64,000 bases of DNA from Jezberella montanilacus (GCF_003003055.1 NZ_PVTV01000015.1:186001-250000), one strand, 5' to 3'; shown: positions 35,403 through 45,919, counted from the stretch's first letter. Notes: generated by a model not told the origin, from the letters alone. Numbers and translations are program-made.

Positions 35403-36398
35403 ATGAGACAACAGACGATCAGAAAAGTACTCGCTATATCGATTTATTCTTTGGCATCTTGGCTTTTGAGTCCTTGCGTTGCTCAAGGTCAGGATTTTCC
35501 AACAAAACCGATTCGAATTATTGCTTCACAAAATCCAGGTGGCACTACTGACGCAACTGCACGTGCCTTCGCGGAGTATCTGACTCAAAAACTCGGCGTG
35601 TCTGTAACGGTCGAGAATCGACCTGGCGCAGGTGGCATGATTGCCGCTGAAGCTGTGGCGCACGCACCAGCAGATGGCTACACCTTGTTTGTTGGTTTGC
35701 ATAGCCAGTTGGCTCAAGCCTCTGTCCTGTTTAAAAAACCTTTGATCAATCCAGATGCAGATCTAGTACCCGTCGCTGCAGTCACAGCTGGGGGCTTGCC
35801 AGCGGCTGTGCACACTGGGCTATGGGTAAAAAACGCGAAAGAGTTGGTTGAACTTTCTCGCCAGCGGCCTGTGAACGCGGGCAACTATAGTTTGGGATCG
35901 GGTTGGCATCTATTGCTCTCGCAACTTGCTAAAGAAACCGGCGGGCAATTTGTCGTGGTGAGCTACAAAGGCACACCTGCCATGTTTACGGACCTAGTGG
36001 GTAAGCAGACCGATGTCGCGACGGGTTCAGTGATCAGTATTGATCCCTTCATGCAGCGCGACGGTCTTCGAATGATCGCAATTATGTCGGATCGACGCAG
36101 TACTAAATATCCTGATGTACCGACTTGGGCTGAACAAGGTTTCACGAGCCCTGCTTTTACCAAACTACTCGAATACAACATGCTCTTGGCACCCGCCAGC
36201 ACACCCAAAGAAATCGTCGACAAGATTTCCAGTACTGTAGCCGACGCGGCGAGTCAATCCAGAAGAATGATGGCCTTGTTGGAGATGATAGGATCAGATG
36301 ATAACGTCTTGGTCGGCGAGCCACTAACAAAGATGATTAGCGAGGTCTGGCCCGTGTATCGACAGTTAACGACTGAACTAAAGTTGACACCCGAGTAA
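35403..36398 (+). CDS. Bug-family (TctC-like) periplasmic solute receptor
   Basis: This 331-residue binding protein has a signal peptide (to about VAQGQ), the family start FPTKPIRIIASQNPGG and ENRPGAGGMIAAEAVAHAPADGYT. It also has a C-terminal DVPTWAEQG motif. Members bind carboxylates for TctAB-type or unknown transporters. No tctA or tctB gene is adjacent. It follows ridA by 24 bp with GGAGG upstream, suggesting a shared transcript. Confidence 0.92.
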   Translation: MRQQTIRKVLAISIYSLASWLLSPCVAQGQDFPTKPIRIIASQNPGGTTDATARAFAEYLTQKLGVSVTVENRPGAGGMIAAEAVAHAPADGYTLFVGLHSQLAQASVLFKKPLINPDADLVPVAAVTAGGLPAAVHTGLWVKNAKELVELSRQRPVNAGNYSLGSGWHLLLSQLAKETGGQFVVVSYKGTPAMFTDLVGKQTDVATGSVISIDPFMQRDGLRMIAIMSDRRSTKYPDVPTWAEQGFTSPAFTKLLEYNMLLAPASTPKEIVDKISSTVADAASQSRRMMALLEMIGSDDNVLVGEPLTKMISEVWPVYRQLTTELKLTPE

Positions 36399-36585
36399 CT
36401 TGTGACTGAATCCATCAGTGTTGAACAAAGCTTTGCATCCCATCAAGGCCTGAGCTCACAACAAAGCAGCCGTAGGTTGAAAGAAAAAGCCGACCCGGGA
36501 ACAACATATGCCTTGGCATACTAATTGCTTGTCCGAAGAGAGATTGCAGTAAGCAAGTACACCCGGCATGGAGAAGGAAAAAGCA

Positions 36586-37572
36586 ATGAATTTTGCAGCA
36601 AAACGGATCGAAACATTGTTATTCATCGGCTTACTCACGCTACTTGGTGGATCGGTGGCTTATGGTGAGGAGATATACCCCAGTAAACCGATCAAAGTAG
36701 TGGTGCCTTTTCCGCCCGGGGGTGCGACGGACATCCTCACTCGGGCCGTGACAGAGAAGCTGGCCGTAAGACTCGGACAACCTGTTGTGATCGAGAATAA
36801 GCCTGGTGGGGGTGCCAATATTGGAGCCTCAGCTGTTGCGCACGCGACGCCCGATGGTTACACCATACTAATGGGATCAATGGGTTCGCACTCGGCGGCG
36901 ATCAGCTATTACAAAACGCTTACTTACAACTTACGAGCTGACCTCACGCCGATCTCCCGGGTGGGCACAATTGGCATTACCGTTTTGGTTAGCGCAGACA
37001 ATCCAGCCAAGAATCTGGCTGAATTGATAAGCAACGTTCGCGCGCATCCTGGTGACTTCACCTGTGGGTCCTCTGGAACAGGCGGTCAGATTCACTTGAC
37101 CTGTGAAATGTTTAAAACCGCCGCGAATCTCAACATTTTGCATATTCCCTATAAAGGCACGGCAATGTTGATCCCAGACCTGATCACAGGTCGAGTCAGC
37201 ATGACGCTGGATAATATCCCGCCCTATTTACAACTCATCCAAACAGGCAAAGTGAAAGCGCTGGCTGTAACGATGCTTGAGCGCTCTCCTCTCTTGCCCG
37301 ATGTGCCTACCTTGGCTGAGTCTGGGTTTCCCGGCTTTGATTCAGTAGCAGCCTATTCATTTTTTGTCCCAACGGGAACACCCAAACCAATTATTGATCG
37401 GCTGAATAAAGAAGTGAACGCGGTGCTGTTAGATCCCGAGCTTAAGTTAAAGATGCGAGAGCAAGGGATTGAGATCCAAGGATCCACGCCAGAGGCTGTT
37501 TCAGCGTATCTGGATAACGAAATCACTAAATGGGCAAAAGTGATTAAAGAGGGGAAGATTGCTCAAGAATGA
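36586..37572 (+). CDS. Bug-family (TctC-like) periplasmic solute receptor
   Basis: This 328-residue protein has a signal peptide ending near AYGEE, then YPSKPIKVVVPFPPGGATD, ENKPGGGANIGASAVAHATPDGYT and LPDVPTLAESGFPGFD. The ATG at 36586 is chosen because GGAGAAGG sits just upstream; an ATG at 36568 also exists. The binding protein is intact and probably exported. The ligand is unknown, most often a carboxylic acid. Confidence 0.92.
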   Translation: MNFAAKRIETLLFIGLLTLLGGSVAYGEEIYPSKPIKVVVPFPPGGATDILTRAVTEKLAVRLGQPVVIENKPGGGANIGASAVAHATPDGYTILMGSMGSHSAAISYYKTLTYNLRADLTPISRVGTIGITVLVSADNPAKNLAELISNVRAHPGDFTCGSSGTGGQIHLTCEMFKTAANLNILHIPYKGTAMLIPDLITGRVSMTLDNIPPYLQLIQTGKVKALAVTMLERSPLLPDVPTLAESGFPGFDSVAAYSFFVPTGTPKPIIDRLNKEVNAVLLDPELKLKMREQGIEIQGSTPEAVSAYLDNEITKWAKVIKEGKIAQE

Positions 37573-37580
37573 TCGAGCAA

Positions 37581-39890
37581 TTAGATCTTCTTGCGCGGGG
37601 GTAGCCCTGTATGCTGGGTTAACACTCGGCCCGGCTTGACTGTACGCTTGCCCGCAGCCTCAGTGCTGTTTTTACGCCGAGTACTGGTGTAACTGCCATC
37701 GGTTTGCGGTTGATGAAAAGGGATTAGGTGTTTTTTACCATTACCGATGAGATCCGCGCGCCCCATTGCTTTCAGCGCCTCACGCAACAACGGCCAGTTG
37801 TTTGCATCGTGGTAGCGCAAAAACGCTTTATGCAGCCGACGACGCCGATCGCCGCGAACAATATCGACGGTCTCGCTTGTTCGAGTCACTCGACCGAGCG
37901 GGTTGCGCCCTGAGTGATACATTGCTGTGGCAGTGGCCATCGGGCTTGGGTAGAAAGTTTGCACTTGATCTGCTCTAAAGCCGTGGCTCTTGAGCCATAC
38001 AGCCAAGTGCATCATGTCCTCATCACTGGTACCAGGATGAGCCGCAATAAAGTACGGCACCAAAAACTGCTTTTTACCGGCCTCTAAACTGAACTTATCA
38101 AACATCTGTTTGAACTTGTCGTAGCTGCCGATCCCGGGCTTCATCATCTTAGATAGTGGCCCCATCTCGGTGTGCTCGGGGGCGATCTTGAGATAACCGC
38201 CCACATGATGGGTGACGAGCTCGCGAATATATTCGGGCGACTTCACTGCCAGGTCATAGCGTAAGCCCGAGCCAATCAGAATCTTCTTCACACCTTTGAG
38301 CGCACGAGCCCGTCGATACATATGAATCAAAGAACTGTGATCGGTATTTAGGTTCTGGCAAACATCGGGGTACACGCAACTGGGCTTGCGACAGGCCGAC
38401 TCAATTGCAGGTGTTTTGCAGCCGATGCGGTACATGTTGGCGGTGGGGCCGCCCAAATCTGAAATCACGCCTGTGAAACCAGGTACTTTGTCTCGGATGT
38501 CTTCGATTTCACGGATAACGGAGTCTTCGCTGCGACTTTGAATAATCCGCCCTTCGTGCTCAGTGATCGAGCAAAAGGTGCAGCCGCCAAAACAGCCTCG
38601 CATGATGTTGACGCTAAAACGAATCATCTCCCAGGCAGGGATCTTGGTCGTGCCGTCGTGGCCACCCTTTTCATCCGCGTAAGCGGGATGTGGACTGCGA
38701 GCATAAGGCAAATCAAAAACCAAATCCATCTCTGGGGTGGTGAGGGGAATCGGGGGTGGGTTAATCCACACATCTCGTGCTGTTCGTCCTTCACCATGCG
38801 CCTGCACGAGCGCGCGAGCGTTGCCGGGATTCGTTTCTAAATGAAGCACTCGGCTGGCATGAGCATATAAAACAGGGTCTGATTTCACTTGTTCGTAAGC
38901 AGGCAAGCGGATCACGCTTCGCTCGCGTGGAGGCACTTTAAGCTTGCCCTTTAACTGCAAAGCTGGATTAGGCGTAAAGACCAGAGGCGATTCGCCGGCT
39001 ATTGCCTTGCGCTTTTTATCGCTCTTTTTGTTCGCGTCAGCGGCTACTTCGCGCGCCTCATCATTACGCGCACAGGTTTCACCGTTTTCGAGCGCTTGCT
39101 CGCTGATCATCAGATAAGGATTAACGTGAGCCTCTACCCTACCCGGTTCGTCAATACTCGTCGACGTTATCTCAAACCAGCCTTCGGGTGTCTCGCGACG
39201 CATGAAGGCAGTACCTCGAACGTCAGTGATTTGATGCACGGGCTCTTTAGCAGCCAGCCGGTGAGCAATTTCAACAACAGCCCTCTCGGCGTTGCCATAC
39301 AACAGCAAATCACATTTGCTATCAATCACCACTGAGCGGCGAACCTTATCAGACCAGTAATCGTAATGCGCAATCCGTCTCAGTGACCCTTCGATTCCAC
39401 CAAGCACAACCGGAACGTCTTTATAGGCTTCTTTGCAGCGTTGGGTATAGACAATTGCGGCTCGATCGGGTCGCCGACCACCGATATCCCCAGCGGTATA
39501 GGCATCATCACTACGCATTTTTCGATCGGCCGTATAACGGTTGATCATTGAATCCATATTGCCAGCCGTCACCCCAAAAAACAGATTCGGCTTACCCAAG
39601 ACCTTGAAGGGATCAGCGCTTTGCCATTCTGGCTGCGCAATAATCCCGACTCGAAACCCTTGATTTTCAAGCATACGACCGATCACAGCCATGCCGAAGC
39701 TGGGGTGATCCACATAGGCGTCACCCGTCACAATAATGATGTCGCAACTATCCCAGCCAAGCTGAGTCATTTCGTCGCGACTCATCGGTAAGAAAGGTGC
39801 CACGCCAAAGCGCTCTGCCCAGAACTTGCGATAACTGCTCAGGGGTTTTGCGTTACGGGGGAAGAAGGAAACGTCGGTGTAGGTGGTCAT
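37581..39890 (-). CDS. YgiQ-family radical SAM protein
   Basis: This 769-residue protein has the N-terminal YgiQ domain ([19 protein letters not shown]), the radical SAM cluster motif CFGGCTFC (CxxxCxxC, about residue 400) and the conserved [11 protein letters not shown] and [15 protein letters not shown]. It is a member of a widespread family whose reaction is still unclear. The ATG at 39890 gives the usual N-terminus; the upstream ATG at 39971 would add 27 residues absent from the family. It ends 8 bp from the converging Bug gene. Confidence 0.93.
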   Translation of the reverse strand: MTTYTDVSFFPRNAKPLSSYRKFWAERFGVAPFLPMSRDEMTQLGWDSCDIIIVTGDAYVDHPSFGMAVIGRMLENQGFRVGIIAQPEWQSADPFKVLGKPNLFFGVTAGNMDSMINRYTADRKMRSDDAYTAGDIGGRRPDRAAIVYTQRCKEAYKDVPVVLGGIEGSLRRIAHYDYWSDKVRRSVVIDSKCDLLLYGNAERAVVEIAHRLAAKEPVHQITDVRGTAFMRRETPEGWFEITSTSIDEPGRVEAHVNPYLMISEQALENGETCARNDEAREVAADANKKSDKKRKAIAGESPLVFTPNPALQLKGKLKVPPRERSVIRLPAYEQVKSDPVLYAHASRVLHLETNPGNARALVQAHGEGRTARDVWINPPPIPLTTPEMDLVFDLPYARSPHPAYADEKGGHDGTTKIPAWEMIRFSVNIMRGCFGGCTFCSITEHEGRIIQSRSEDSVIREIEDIRDKVPGFTGVISDLGGPTANMYRIGCKTPAIESACRKPSCVYPDVCQNLNTDHSSLIHMYRRARALKGVKKILIGSGLRYDLAVKSPEYIRELVTHHVGGYLKIAPEHTEMGPLSKMMKPGIGSYDKFKQMFDKFSLEAGKKQFLVPYFIAAHPGTSDEDMMHLAVWLKSHGFRADQVQTFYPSPMATATAMYHSGRNPLGRVTRTSETVDIVRGDRRRRLHKAFLRYHDANNWPLLREALKAMGRADLIGNGKKHLIPFHQPQTDGSYTSTRRKNSTEAAGKRTVKPGRVLTQHTGLPPRKKI

Positions 39891-40025
39891 AGCAGTCCGT
39901 AGACAGTATTGTACGGTACGTATTAACCACGAACAAACCTCGCAGGCTTGCGCGGCGGCTAATTGATCCATTAAAGTGCAGAATAATTTTCAATATGAGC
40001 GATTAAGCCCACATGGTCATCGGCA

Positions 40026-41273
40026 ATGAGTGAACTCGCCCGAGCGGTATTCGGCTACGCCACGCTGATGGGCCTTGCCTGGTTGATCTCAGAAAACCGT
40101 AAAGCCATCCCTTGGCGTACGGTAATTGGAGGTGTCGTCTTACAGACCATACTCACCGTCATGTTTTTCAAGATTTCATTTTTGAAAACCACGATTGCCG
40201 GGCTAAATGATGTGATGCAAGGCCTGTTGATGGCCACTAAAAGTGGCACGAGTGCCGTGTTTGGCTATCTTGGTGGTGCACCCTCCCCGTTTGCATCGTC
40301 GGGTTCGGGATCTTCGTTCATTCTGGCGTTTCAGGCGCTCCCCATTGTTTTGCTGATGAGTGTGATCTCAGCGCTGTTATTTCACTGGGGTGTTCTGCCC
40401 CGACTCGTTAAACTATTTTCAGTTTTGCTTGAGAAGATCATGAACGTCAGTGGTAGCGTCGGCCTATCAACCGCAGCTAATGTTTTTCTTGGCATGGTCG
40501 AAGCGCCACTCCTTATCAAACCTTATCTCGACAAACTTTCTCGTGGTGAATTGTTTGCAGTCATGTCCGTAGGGATGTCCGGTGTCGCCGGTTCAGTGAT
40601 GGCGCTCTACGCCGGTATCTTGTCAGAACAAGTCCCAGATGCGCTCGGGCACATTCTCATTGCCTCTTTTGTCAGTGCACCAGCCGCCTTGGCGTTCTCA
40701 GCACTGATGGTGCCGTCAGAGAAGGGCTCAAGCGAGTTGCCTGTCAATATCCAACAGGTCGACACGAATAGTTTCGACGCTATCGTCAGAGCGACCTCAG
40801 AGGGCTTGCAAACCATTTTGCAAATCGGCGCGACGCTGATTGTCTTTATCTCCCTCGTCACACTAGTCAACGAACTATTGAGTTGGTTAACAGTGGAAGA
40901 ACATCCCGTCACCCTGCAAGGTATTTTGGGATACCTGATGGCCCCGCTTGCTTGGCTCATCGGCATCCCTTGGGATGAGTCGGTTATGGCTGGTTCCTTA
41001 TTGGGAACCAAAACAGTTTTGAATGAGTTAGTGGCCTATATCGATATGGCCAATCTGCCCAGTGGTGCGCTTTCTGCGAAAAGCCAACTTATTTTGACTT
41101 ATGCGATGTGTGGCTTTGCCAACTTGGGAAGCCTTGGAATTTTAATTGGCGGAATGACTGCGATGACACCCGTTCACCGTAAAAACATTCTGGATCTGGG
41201 CTTACGCACTATTGTCGCGGGGACGCTGGCCACGCTATCGTGTGGCTGCATTGTCAGTTATCTAATCCACTAA
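40026..41273 (+). CDS. Concentrative nucleoside transporter (CNT/NupC family)
   Basis: This 415-residue membrane protein has the CNT core GSVGLSTAANVFLGMVEAPLLIKPYL, the gate domain (SVGMSGVAGSVMALYAGIL) and C-terminal CGFANLGSLGILIGGM. It imports nucleosides with H+ or Na+. Length and motifs match NupC-type transporters. It is divergent from ygiQ with 135 bp between. A link to the pyrimidine-like hydantoinase block 3 kb away is possible but not shown. Confidence 0.92.
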   Translation: MSELARAVFGYATLMGLAWLISENRKAIPWRTVIGGVVLQTILTVMFFKISFLKTTIAGLNDVMQGLLMATKSGTSAVFGYLGGAPSPFASSGSGSSFILAFQALPIVLLMSVISALLFHWGVLPRLVKLFSVLLEKIMNVSGSVGLSTAANVFLGMVEAPLLIKPYLDKLSRGELFAVMSVGMSGVAGSVMALYAGILSEQVPDALGHILIASFVSAPAALAFSALMVPSEKGSSELPVNIQQVDTNSFDAIVRATSEGLQTILQIGATLIVFISLVTLVNELLSWLTVEEHPVTLQGILGYLMAPLAWLIGIPWDESVMAGSLLGTKTVLNELVAYIDMANLPSGALSAKSQLILTYAMCGFANLGSLGILIGGMTAMTPVHRKNILDLGLRTIVAGTLATLSCGCIVSYLIH

Positions 41274-41326
41274 GTCGCAACGTCGAAAAGCAGCAATTGC
41301 ATAAAATACTCAGCCCAGCAAAAGGC

Positions 41327-41692
41327 CTAGGTCTCAAAAAAGTCAAAGATTAATTTCAAAAATTCTTTGTACTTGATCGGCTTCGCCACTTAGCCATTGC
41401 AACCGGCATCCATGATTTTTTCTCGATCGCCAGCCATGACAAGCGCAGTCATCGCGATGATATGTATTTGCTTGGTCAAGGGGTTTTCCTTGAGGACTCG
41501 TGTTGCCTGCAAGCCATCCACCCCTGGCAGTTGAACATCCATCAAAATCAAGTCAGGCTGCTCTTTGATCGCAAGCTCAATACCCAATTCTGCATCAGTC
41601 GCTTTCAAAACGAGATAGCCGGCGTTTTCTAGCAAAAACGATGCTAACTTCATATTTGACTCGTTATCCTCAATGACCAAAATTTTACGCAT
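41327..41692 (-). pseudogene. DivK-like single-domain response regulator with an internal TAA stop
   Basis: The frame from ATG 41692 encodes a CheY/DivK-type receiver: VIEDNESN, the Asp in LILMDVQLPG and IAMTA. At 41390-41392 a TAA interrupts DAGCNG just before VAKPIKYKEFLKLIFDF, which continues in the same frame to the natural stop at 41327-41329. The lost segment contains the invariant Lys and the last helix. A single base change (TAC or TAT to TAA) explains it. The intact reading would give about 121 residues, the normal size. The shortened product is unlikely to fold as a full receiver. Confidence 0.85.
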
Positions 41693-42440
41693 GATCGACC
41701 TTATCTTTGAGCATTGCCCGGTCGACTTCACGAATAAACAAACCATGCCTGAGATCAGATTTCTCTAGAATTTCTTTGGCATCTTTGCCTAATCTGTCGC
41801 GATCGGCCTGAGTAATTTGTTTCGCTGTGACAACAATAATGGGTATATCTCGAGTCGTGACATCGTTCTTCAGTGCATCAATCACATCAAAGCCACTTAG
41901 CTCTGGCATCATCAGGTCAAGCAAGATCAAGTCAGGTTTGCTTTCTCTCGCGATATTAATGCCCTGCCTGCCGTTAAAAGCCGACAAGACTTTGTAGCCT
42001 GCAACGTCAAGATGTGTACCAAGCAATTGAACTGCCTTTGGGTCATCGTCGATAACCAGTACGACCCCATGACGTTCAGCAAACCGGCGACCGAAACCCT
42101 CTGCCCCCAGGGCTCGGCTCAATTGATCACGGCTTACTGGTTTTTGTAACACCTGGTTCGCACCTAGAGACAAGCCACGTGCCCGATCAGCCACAATCGA
42201 AATAATCACCACTGGTATGGATGCAACATCAGTATTCTTTTTTAAGCGCTCCAAGCACTGCCACCCATCCATTCCTGGCAAATGAATGTCAAGCGTGATG
42301 AGGTCGGGTCGTTGCTGCACGGCGAGCTCAATGCCACGCTCAGCTGTCTCAGCCACGATTACTCGAAAACCAATCGCGACTAATTGCACCCTTAAGATTT
42401 CGGCTGCGGCGTGATCGTCTTCGATCACCAAGGTAACCGC
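41685..42440 (-). pseudogene. Tandem receiver domains, remnant of a hybrid histidine kinase
   Basis: Two receiver domains are read: the first with VIEDDHAAAEI, Asp in LITLDIHLPGMDG and KPVSRDQL; the second with VIDDDPKAVQ, Asp in LILLDLMMPELSG and VTAKQITQADRDRL. This REC-REC pattern is the usual tail of hybrid kinases, whose HisKA/HATPase part should precede it. Instead, at about 42432-42438 (GGTTACC on the coding strand), the frame abuts the middle of an HD-GYP gene. The ORF overlaps the DivK-like gene by 8 bp. An in-frame ATG at 42446 or 42458 could still allow a REC-REC protein to be made. Confidence 0.8.
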
Positions 42441-43254
42441 TCCCATCCCATCGCTCATGATGGTTGAGTGCGATTTCAGCTCCCATGCGCACATAGGGTG
42501 ATGTCCCTGTCGATAGAATTATTGCCCCTGCAGCGCAATGGGTTTTCATAATGACCCATTCCTCATCGCTTAATTGACCAACTTTAAGCAAGACACTATC
42601 CGGAACGCCGATTTTGCCAATATCGTGCATGGGACTTGCATGAAAAATTGCTTCACAGGTTTGAACTGATAGTTCCATCGCAACCGCTATCAGTTTGCAA
42701 TAGAAACTCACTCTTTGAATATGTTTTCCAGTTTCGGCGTCTTTTCCCTCCGCTGCACGAACAAGCGTCAAGACGGTGTTGCGGTAAGACGCCTCAAGTT
42801 CAGCCGTACGGATACGGACTTGCTCTTCCAGTATTGTTTTTTGATTATTTAACAGATCCCCATATTTCTTTAAGCGAAGCAGGTTGCGTACTCTGACAAC
42901 GAGGTCGACTCGAACCACTGGCTTAGTCAGAAACTCTTCAGCGCCCGCTTGGAGTGCTTTGATTTTTGTCTCTTGATCATCTAAAGCAGTCACCATGATG
43001 ACTGGTATATTTTGCGTGAGCAGATCCGCTTTCAGCTATTTGACCGTTTCGAAGCCGTCCATACCTGGCATCATGATATCCAGCAAAATCAAATCAGGCT
43101 TTTCCACAACAGCCATCGCCAGCGCCACACGGCCGTTGCTCGCTGAAACGGTCGAATATCCCTCAGATTGCAACAAAGTTTCCATCAGCCTGACGTTGAG
43201 ATCCTGATCATCGACGATCAGAATTTTGCTGGGGCCTAAGTCGGTAAATTCCAT
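42430..43254 (-). pseudogene. RpfG-like HD-GYP response regulator, interrupted by TAG and truncated
   Basis: From ATG 43254 a receiver begins normally (VDDQDLNV, Asp in LLDIMMPGMDG), then meets a TAG at 43036-43038 right after GFETVK. The same frame continues with LKADLLTQN, MVTALDD and FLTKPV, through a helical linker and into an HD-GYP domain: MHDIGKIG and HHERWDGSGY. There it stops matching: the GYP Pro is lost and the frame runs into the neighbouring receiver gene out of register. Intact proteins hydrolyse c-di-GMP. This copy carries two independent lesions. A downstream ATG at 42996 could start a linker/HD fragment, but the truncated HD-GYP would be inactive. Confidence 0.85.
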
Positions 43255-43472
43255 AGTCTGTCCAATCCCAATATTGTTGGGATTAGGCTAATGAATTGCA
43301 ATTCCGCGGTCTGTGCGATGGCGCACAACGACAACACAGTTTCAGCCGGGTGGACAGGGACAAACGCGAACGTTCAGCTCCAACACTAAGTCTTTCACTG
43401 TACGTCCCGTTTATAGTGACAAGGTTCGCCTGATTGCGTATGCTAATTAAATCTTTTAAAACTCACTCAAGA
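43255..43472. other. 218-bp gap between the decayed regulator cluster and the GTPase gene
   Basis: A region with divergent promoters is expected here. A short inverted repeat CCAATCCCAATATTGTTGG lies at about 43262-43280, just upstream of the regulator start. No gene is seen. The start of the GTPase could be as early as the TTG at 43434 or the ATG at 43440. Confidence 0.4.
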
Positions 43473-44516
43473 ATGATCGCGTTTGATCTGCTCACTGGAT
43501 TTTTAGGCAGTGGAAAAACCACCTTGCTTAACGCTTTCCTGCAATTAGAAGCAGGGTCTGATACTGCCGTTATCGTTAATGAATTCGGCGCGATAGGCTT
43601 AGATCAGCTGGTCTATCAAGAATTTTCAGACGACGTCTATTTATTGGACAACGGATGTTTGTGTTGCACCGTGACACACTCGCTACGCGAGACCCTACTA
43701 GAAATCAAAAACGTAGCCGGTCGACTAGATCGTCCACCCCTGCGTCGTGTCGTCATAGAAACGACAGGTTTGGCGGACCCTCTGCCTGTGCTTCATGCGC
43801 TGCTCGGCGACAAGTTGCTCATGCAACATTTCAGTCTTGGTCAAGTGATAACCACCGTTGACGCAGTGCAAGGTGCTGAACAGTTATCTCTACACTTGGA
43901 ATCACGGCGACAAGTCAGCCTAGCAGAGCACTTGGTCCTCACTAAAATAGACATGGCAGCGCCAGAACAGTTAGCTGAACTGCGCCGGCACCTGCAACAC
44001 ATCAATCCCTATGCTCAAGTCACGCTGTCTGCCATAGGCCAAGCCGCCCGATCTGTTTTTACGTCACCTAGCAGCGAGCACAGACCTCTGGGGTTACCTC
44101 GCACTGAACAAAGTATTGACCAATACCCGCTGCAACATACACGGCATCAAACAGCGCATACTCACGCCGATGATATCAGTACATGGAGTGCCTACCTTAA
44201 CACCCGCCCCACCTGGGTCGGAGTCTCGGCTTGGTGGCACTTGCTGGTACAGCACTTTGATAGTCGGTTACTGCGATGCAAAGGTCTGATCCATATGGAC
44301 GACCAGCGCCCGTTTGCAATGATTCAGGGGGTAGGTAAAGTGTTTCATTCCCCCACTTTTTTGCAAGTCTGGCCAGATGAGGATCCGCGCGGCCGTATCA
44401 TTTGCATTGGCATGGGGCTTGATCCTGTCTGGCTGCAAGAGAGTCTCAGGGCGCTCACACTGACTGAGGCATCATACCGACCACGCACTCTAAATGAATT
44501 AGATAAATGTTTTTAA
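43473..44516 (+). CDS. COG0523 (CobW/YeiR/YjiA-type) G3E GTPase, putative zinc metallochaperone
   Basis: This 347-residue protein has the P-loop TGFLGSGKTTLLN at the N-terminus, the metal-binding CxCC motif in NGCLCCTV (about residue 60), ETTGLADP and LTKID. A His-rich stretch (HTRHQTAHTHADD) lies near 235. Family members deliver Zn or Co to target enzymes using GTP. The ATG at 43473 gives the canonical N-terminus directly before the P-loop strand. It lies 11 bp upstream of a zinc-type hydantoinase gene, which is the natural client candidate. Confidence 0.88.
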   Translation: MIAFDLLTGFLGSGKTTLLNAFLQLEAGSDTAVIVNEFGAIGLDQLVYQEFSDDVYLLDNGCLCCTVTHSLRETLLEIKNVAGRLDRPPLRRVVIETTGLADPLPVLHALLGDKLLMQHFSLGQVITTVDAVQGAEQLSLHLESRRQVSLAEHLVLTKIDMAAPEQLAELRRHLQHINPYAQVTLSAIGQAARSVFTSPSSEHRPLGLPRTEQSIDQYPLQHTRHQTAHTHADDISTWSAYLNTRPTWVGVSAWWHLLVQHFDSRLLRCKGLIHMDDQRPFAMIQGVGKVFHSPTFLQVWPDEDPRGRIICIGMGLDPVWLQESLRALTLTEASYRPRTLNELDKCF

Positions 44517-44527
44517 ACAGAGGCACT

Positions 44528-45919
44528 ATGAATACACCCGAATTTTTTTTACGGGGCGGCATACTCGTTGATGCGAGCTCAGACGGCACCCCCATGGACC
44601 TGCTGATCAAGGACGGAAAAATTGCGGCTCACCTGACACCTGGCACACCAGTCGATACATCCATCCCCGTCAAGTCAGCGACAGGTTTGCACGTGTTTCC
44701 GGGATTAATTGATGCGCACGTGCACTTCGGTTTTGGCGAGAAAATCACCGAATACGAGACCGAGACCATCTATGCTGCCCAGGGTGGTTTCACAACGGTA
44801 CTCGGATATTTTTTAAATAATGAAGCTTATGCAGATGTCTTCAAGCGCGAACAGGATTATGCAAAAACCCGAGCTTACGTCGACTATGCCTTTCATTTCA
44901 GTACGGCAAACGAGGATCACATCAATCAGTTAGACGATTACGTCAAAACCTATGGCGTGACGTCGTTTAAATACTTCATGAACTTTAAAGGGGAAGAGGG
45001 GCGATATCTGGGTCTGGATGGCACAGATGACGGCTATCTGTTCGATCTGCTTACCAAAGCCGCCAGTCTCGGAGATGTAAAAGTGGTTTGCCACACCGAA
45101 AACATCGAAGTCGTCAACCGTATCCGAAGTCGAATTCAAGCTGGCGGCGGGTCGACATTAAAGGACTGGTCGCTCGCCAAGCCTGCATTCACAGAGGCCG
45201 AGGCATGCGTGCGCGCCATGTATTTTGCTGAACACCTGGGCGCACAAATCTATATTCCACACATCAGCACACGCATGGCACTGGACGAGGTCCGTAAATG
45301 GCGCGGCCGATACAACAAGGTTTTTGTAGAAACCTGCCCACATTATCTCACCCACACCGAGGACTCCGACCTAGGTGGCATGGGCAAAGCGAATCCTCCG
45401 TTTCGAACCGCGGATGACGTTGAGGCCATGTGGGAAGGCTTGCGGGATGGCTCGATCGACGTAGTCGGCTCTGACCACTGCCCACGCAAACGCGCAACTA
45501 AAGAAAAACCCATGTGGCTTGCCTCGCAAGGATTCCCCGGAACAGCCACCATTCTCCCAGTCCTGCTGCACGAGGGTTATCACAAAGGTCGCTTGAGTCT
45601 GCGTCGAATCGCTGAGGTACTTACGCAGGCACCGGCACGGATTTTCAATGTCGCACCAAATAAAGGTAGCCTAGCTGTTGGCACGGATGCCGACCTGACA
45701 CTGGTTGATCTCAATTTATCTCGCGTCGTCAATCCTGCTGAACTCGGTTCTTATTCGGATTACAGCCTCTACGAAGGAATGACGCTCAAAGGCTGGCCAG
45801 TGCAGACAATCGTACGCGGTGAAACTGTGATGGCCAACGGCAAAATCACTGGACAAGCGGGCTATGGTACCTATATCTTTCGTTCACTGACTCAGCCCCA
45901 ACAAGGAGCAAGCCTATGA
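44528..45919 (+). CDS. Hydantoinase/dihydropyrimidinase-family metal hydrolase
   Basis: This 463-residue cyclic amidohydrolase has the binuclear metal site: HxH in DAHVHFGFG, the carboxylated Lys in SFKYFMNFKG, His in VVCHTEN and YIPHIST, and the Asp in GSDHCPR. It opens cyclic ureides or imides. Allantoinase, dihydroorotase-like, or D-hydantoinase specificity cannot be separated by these motifs. The ATG at 44528 follows AGAGGCACT; an earlier start overlaps the GTPase gene. Its stop overlaps the next gene's ATG. Confidence 0.88.
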   Translation: MNTPEFFLRGGILVDASSDGTPMDLLIKDGKIAAHLTPGTPVDTSIPVKSATGLHVFPGLIDAHVHFGFGEKITEYETETIYAAQGGFTTVLGYFLNNEAYADVFKREQDYAKTRAYVDYAFHFSTANEDHINQLDDYVKTYGVTSFKYFMNFKGEEGRYLGLDGTDDGYLFDLLTKAASLGDVKVVCHTENIEVVNRIRSRIQAGGGSTLKDWSLAKPAFTEAEACVRAMYFAEHLGAQIYIPHISTRMALDEVRKWRGRYNKVFVETCPHYLTHTEDSDLGGMGKANPPFRTADDVEAMWEGLRDGSIDVVGSDHCPRKRATKEKPMWLASQGFPGTATILPVLLHEGYHKGRLSLRRIAEVLTQAPARIFNVAPNKGSLAVGTDADLTLVDLNLSRVVNPAELGSYSDYSLYEGMTLKGWPVQTIVRGETVMANGKITGQAGYGTYIFRSLTQPQQGASL

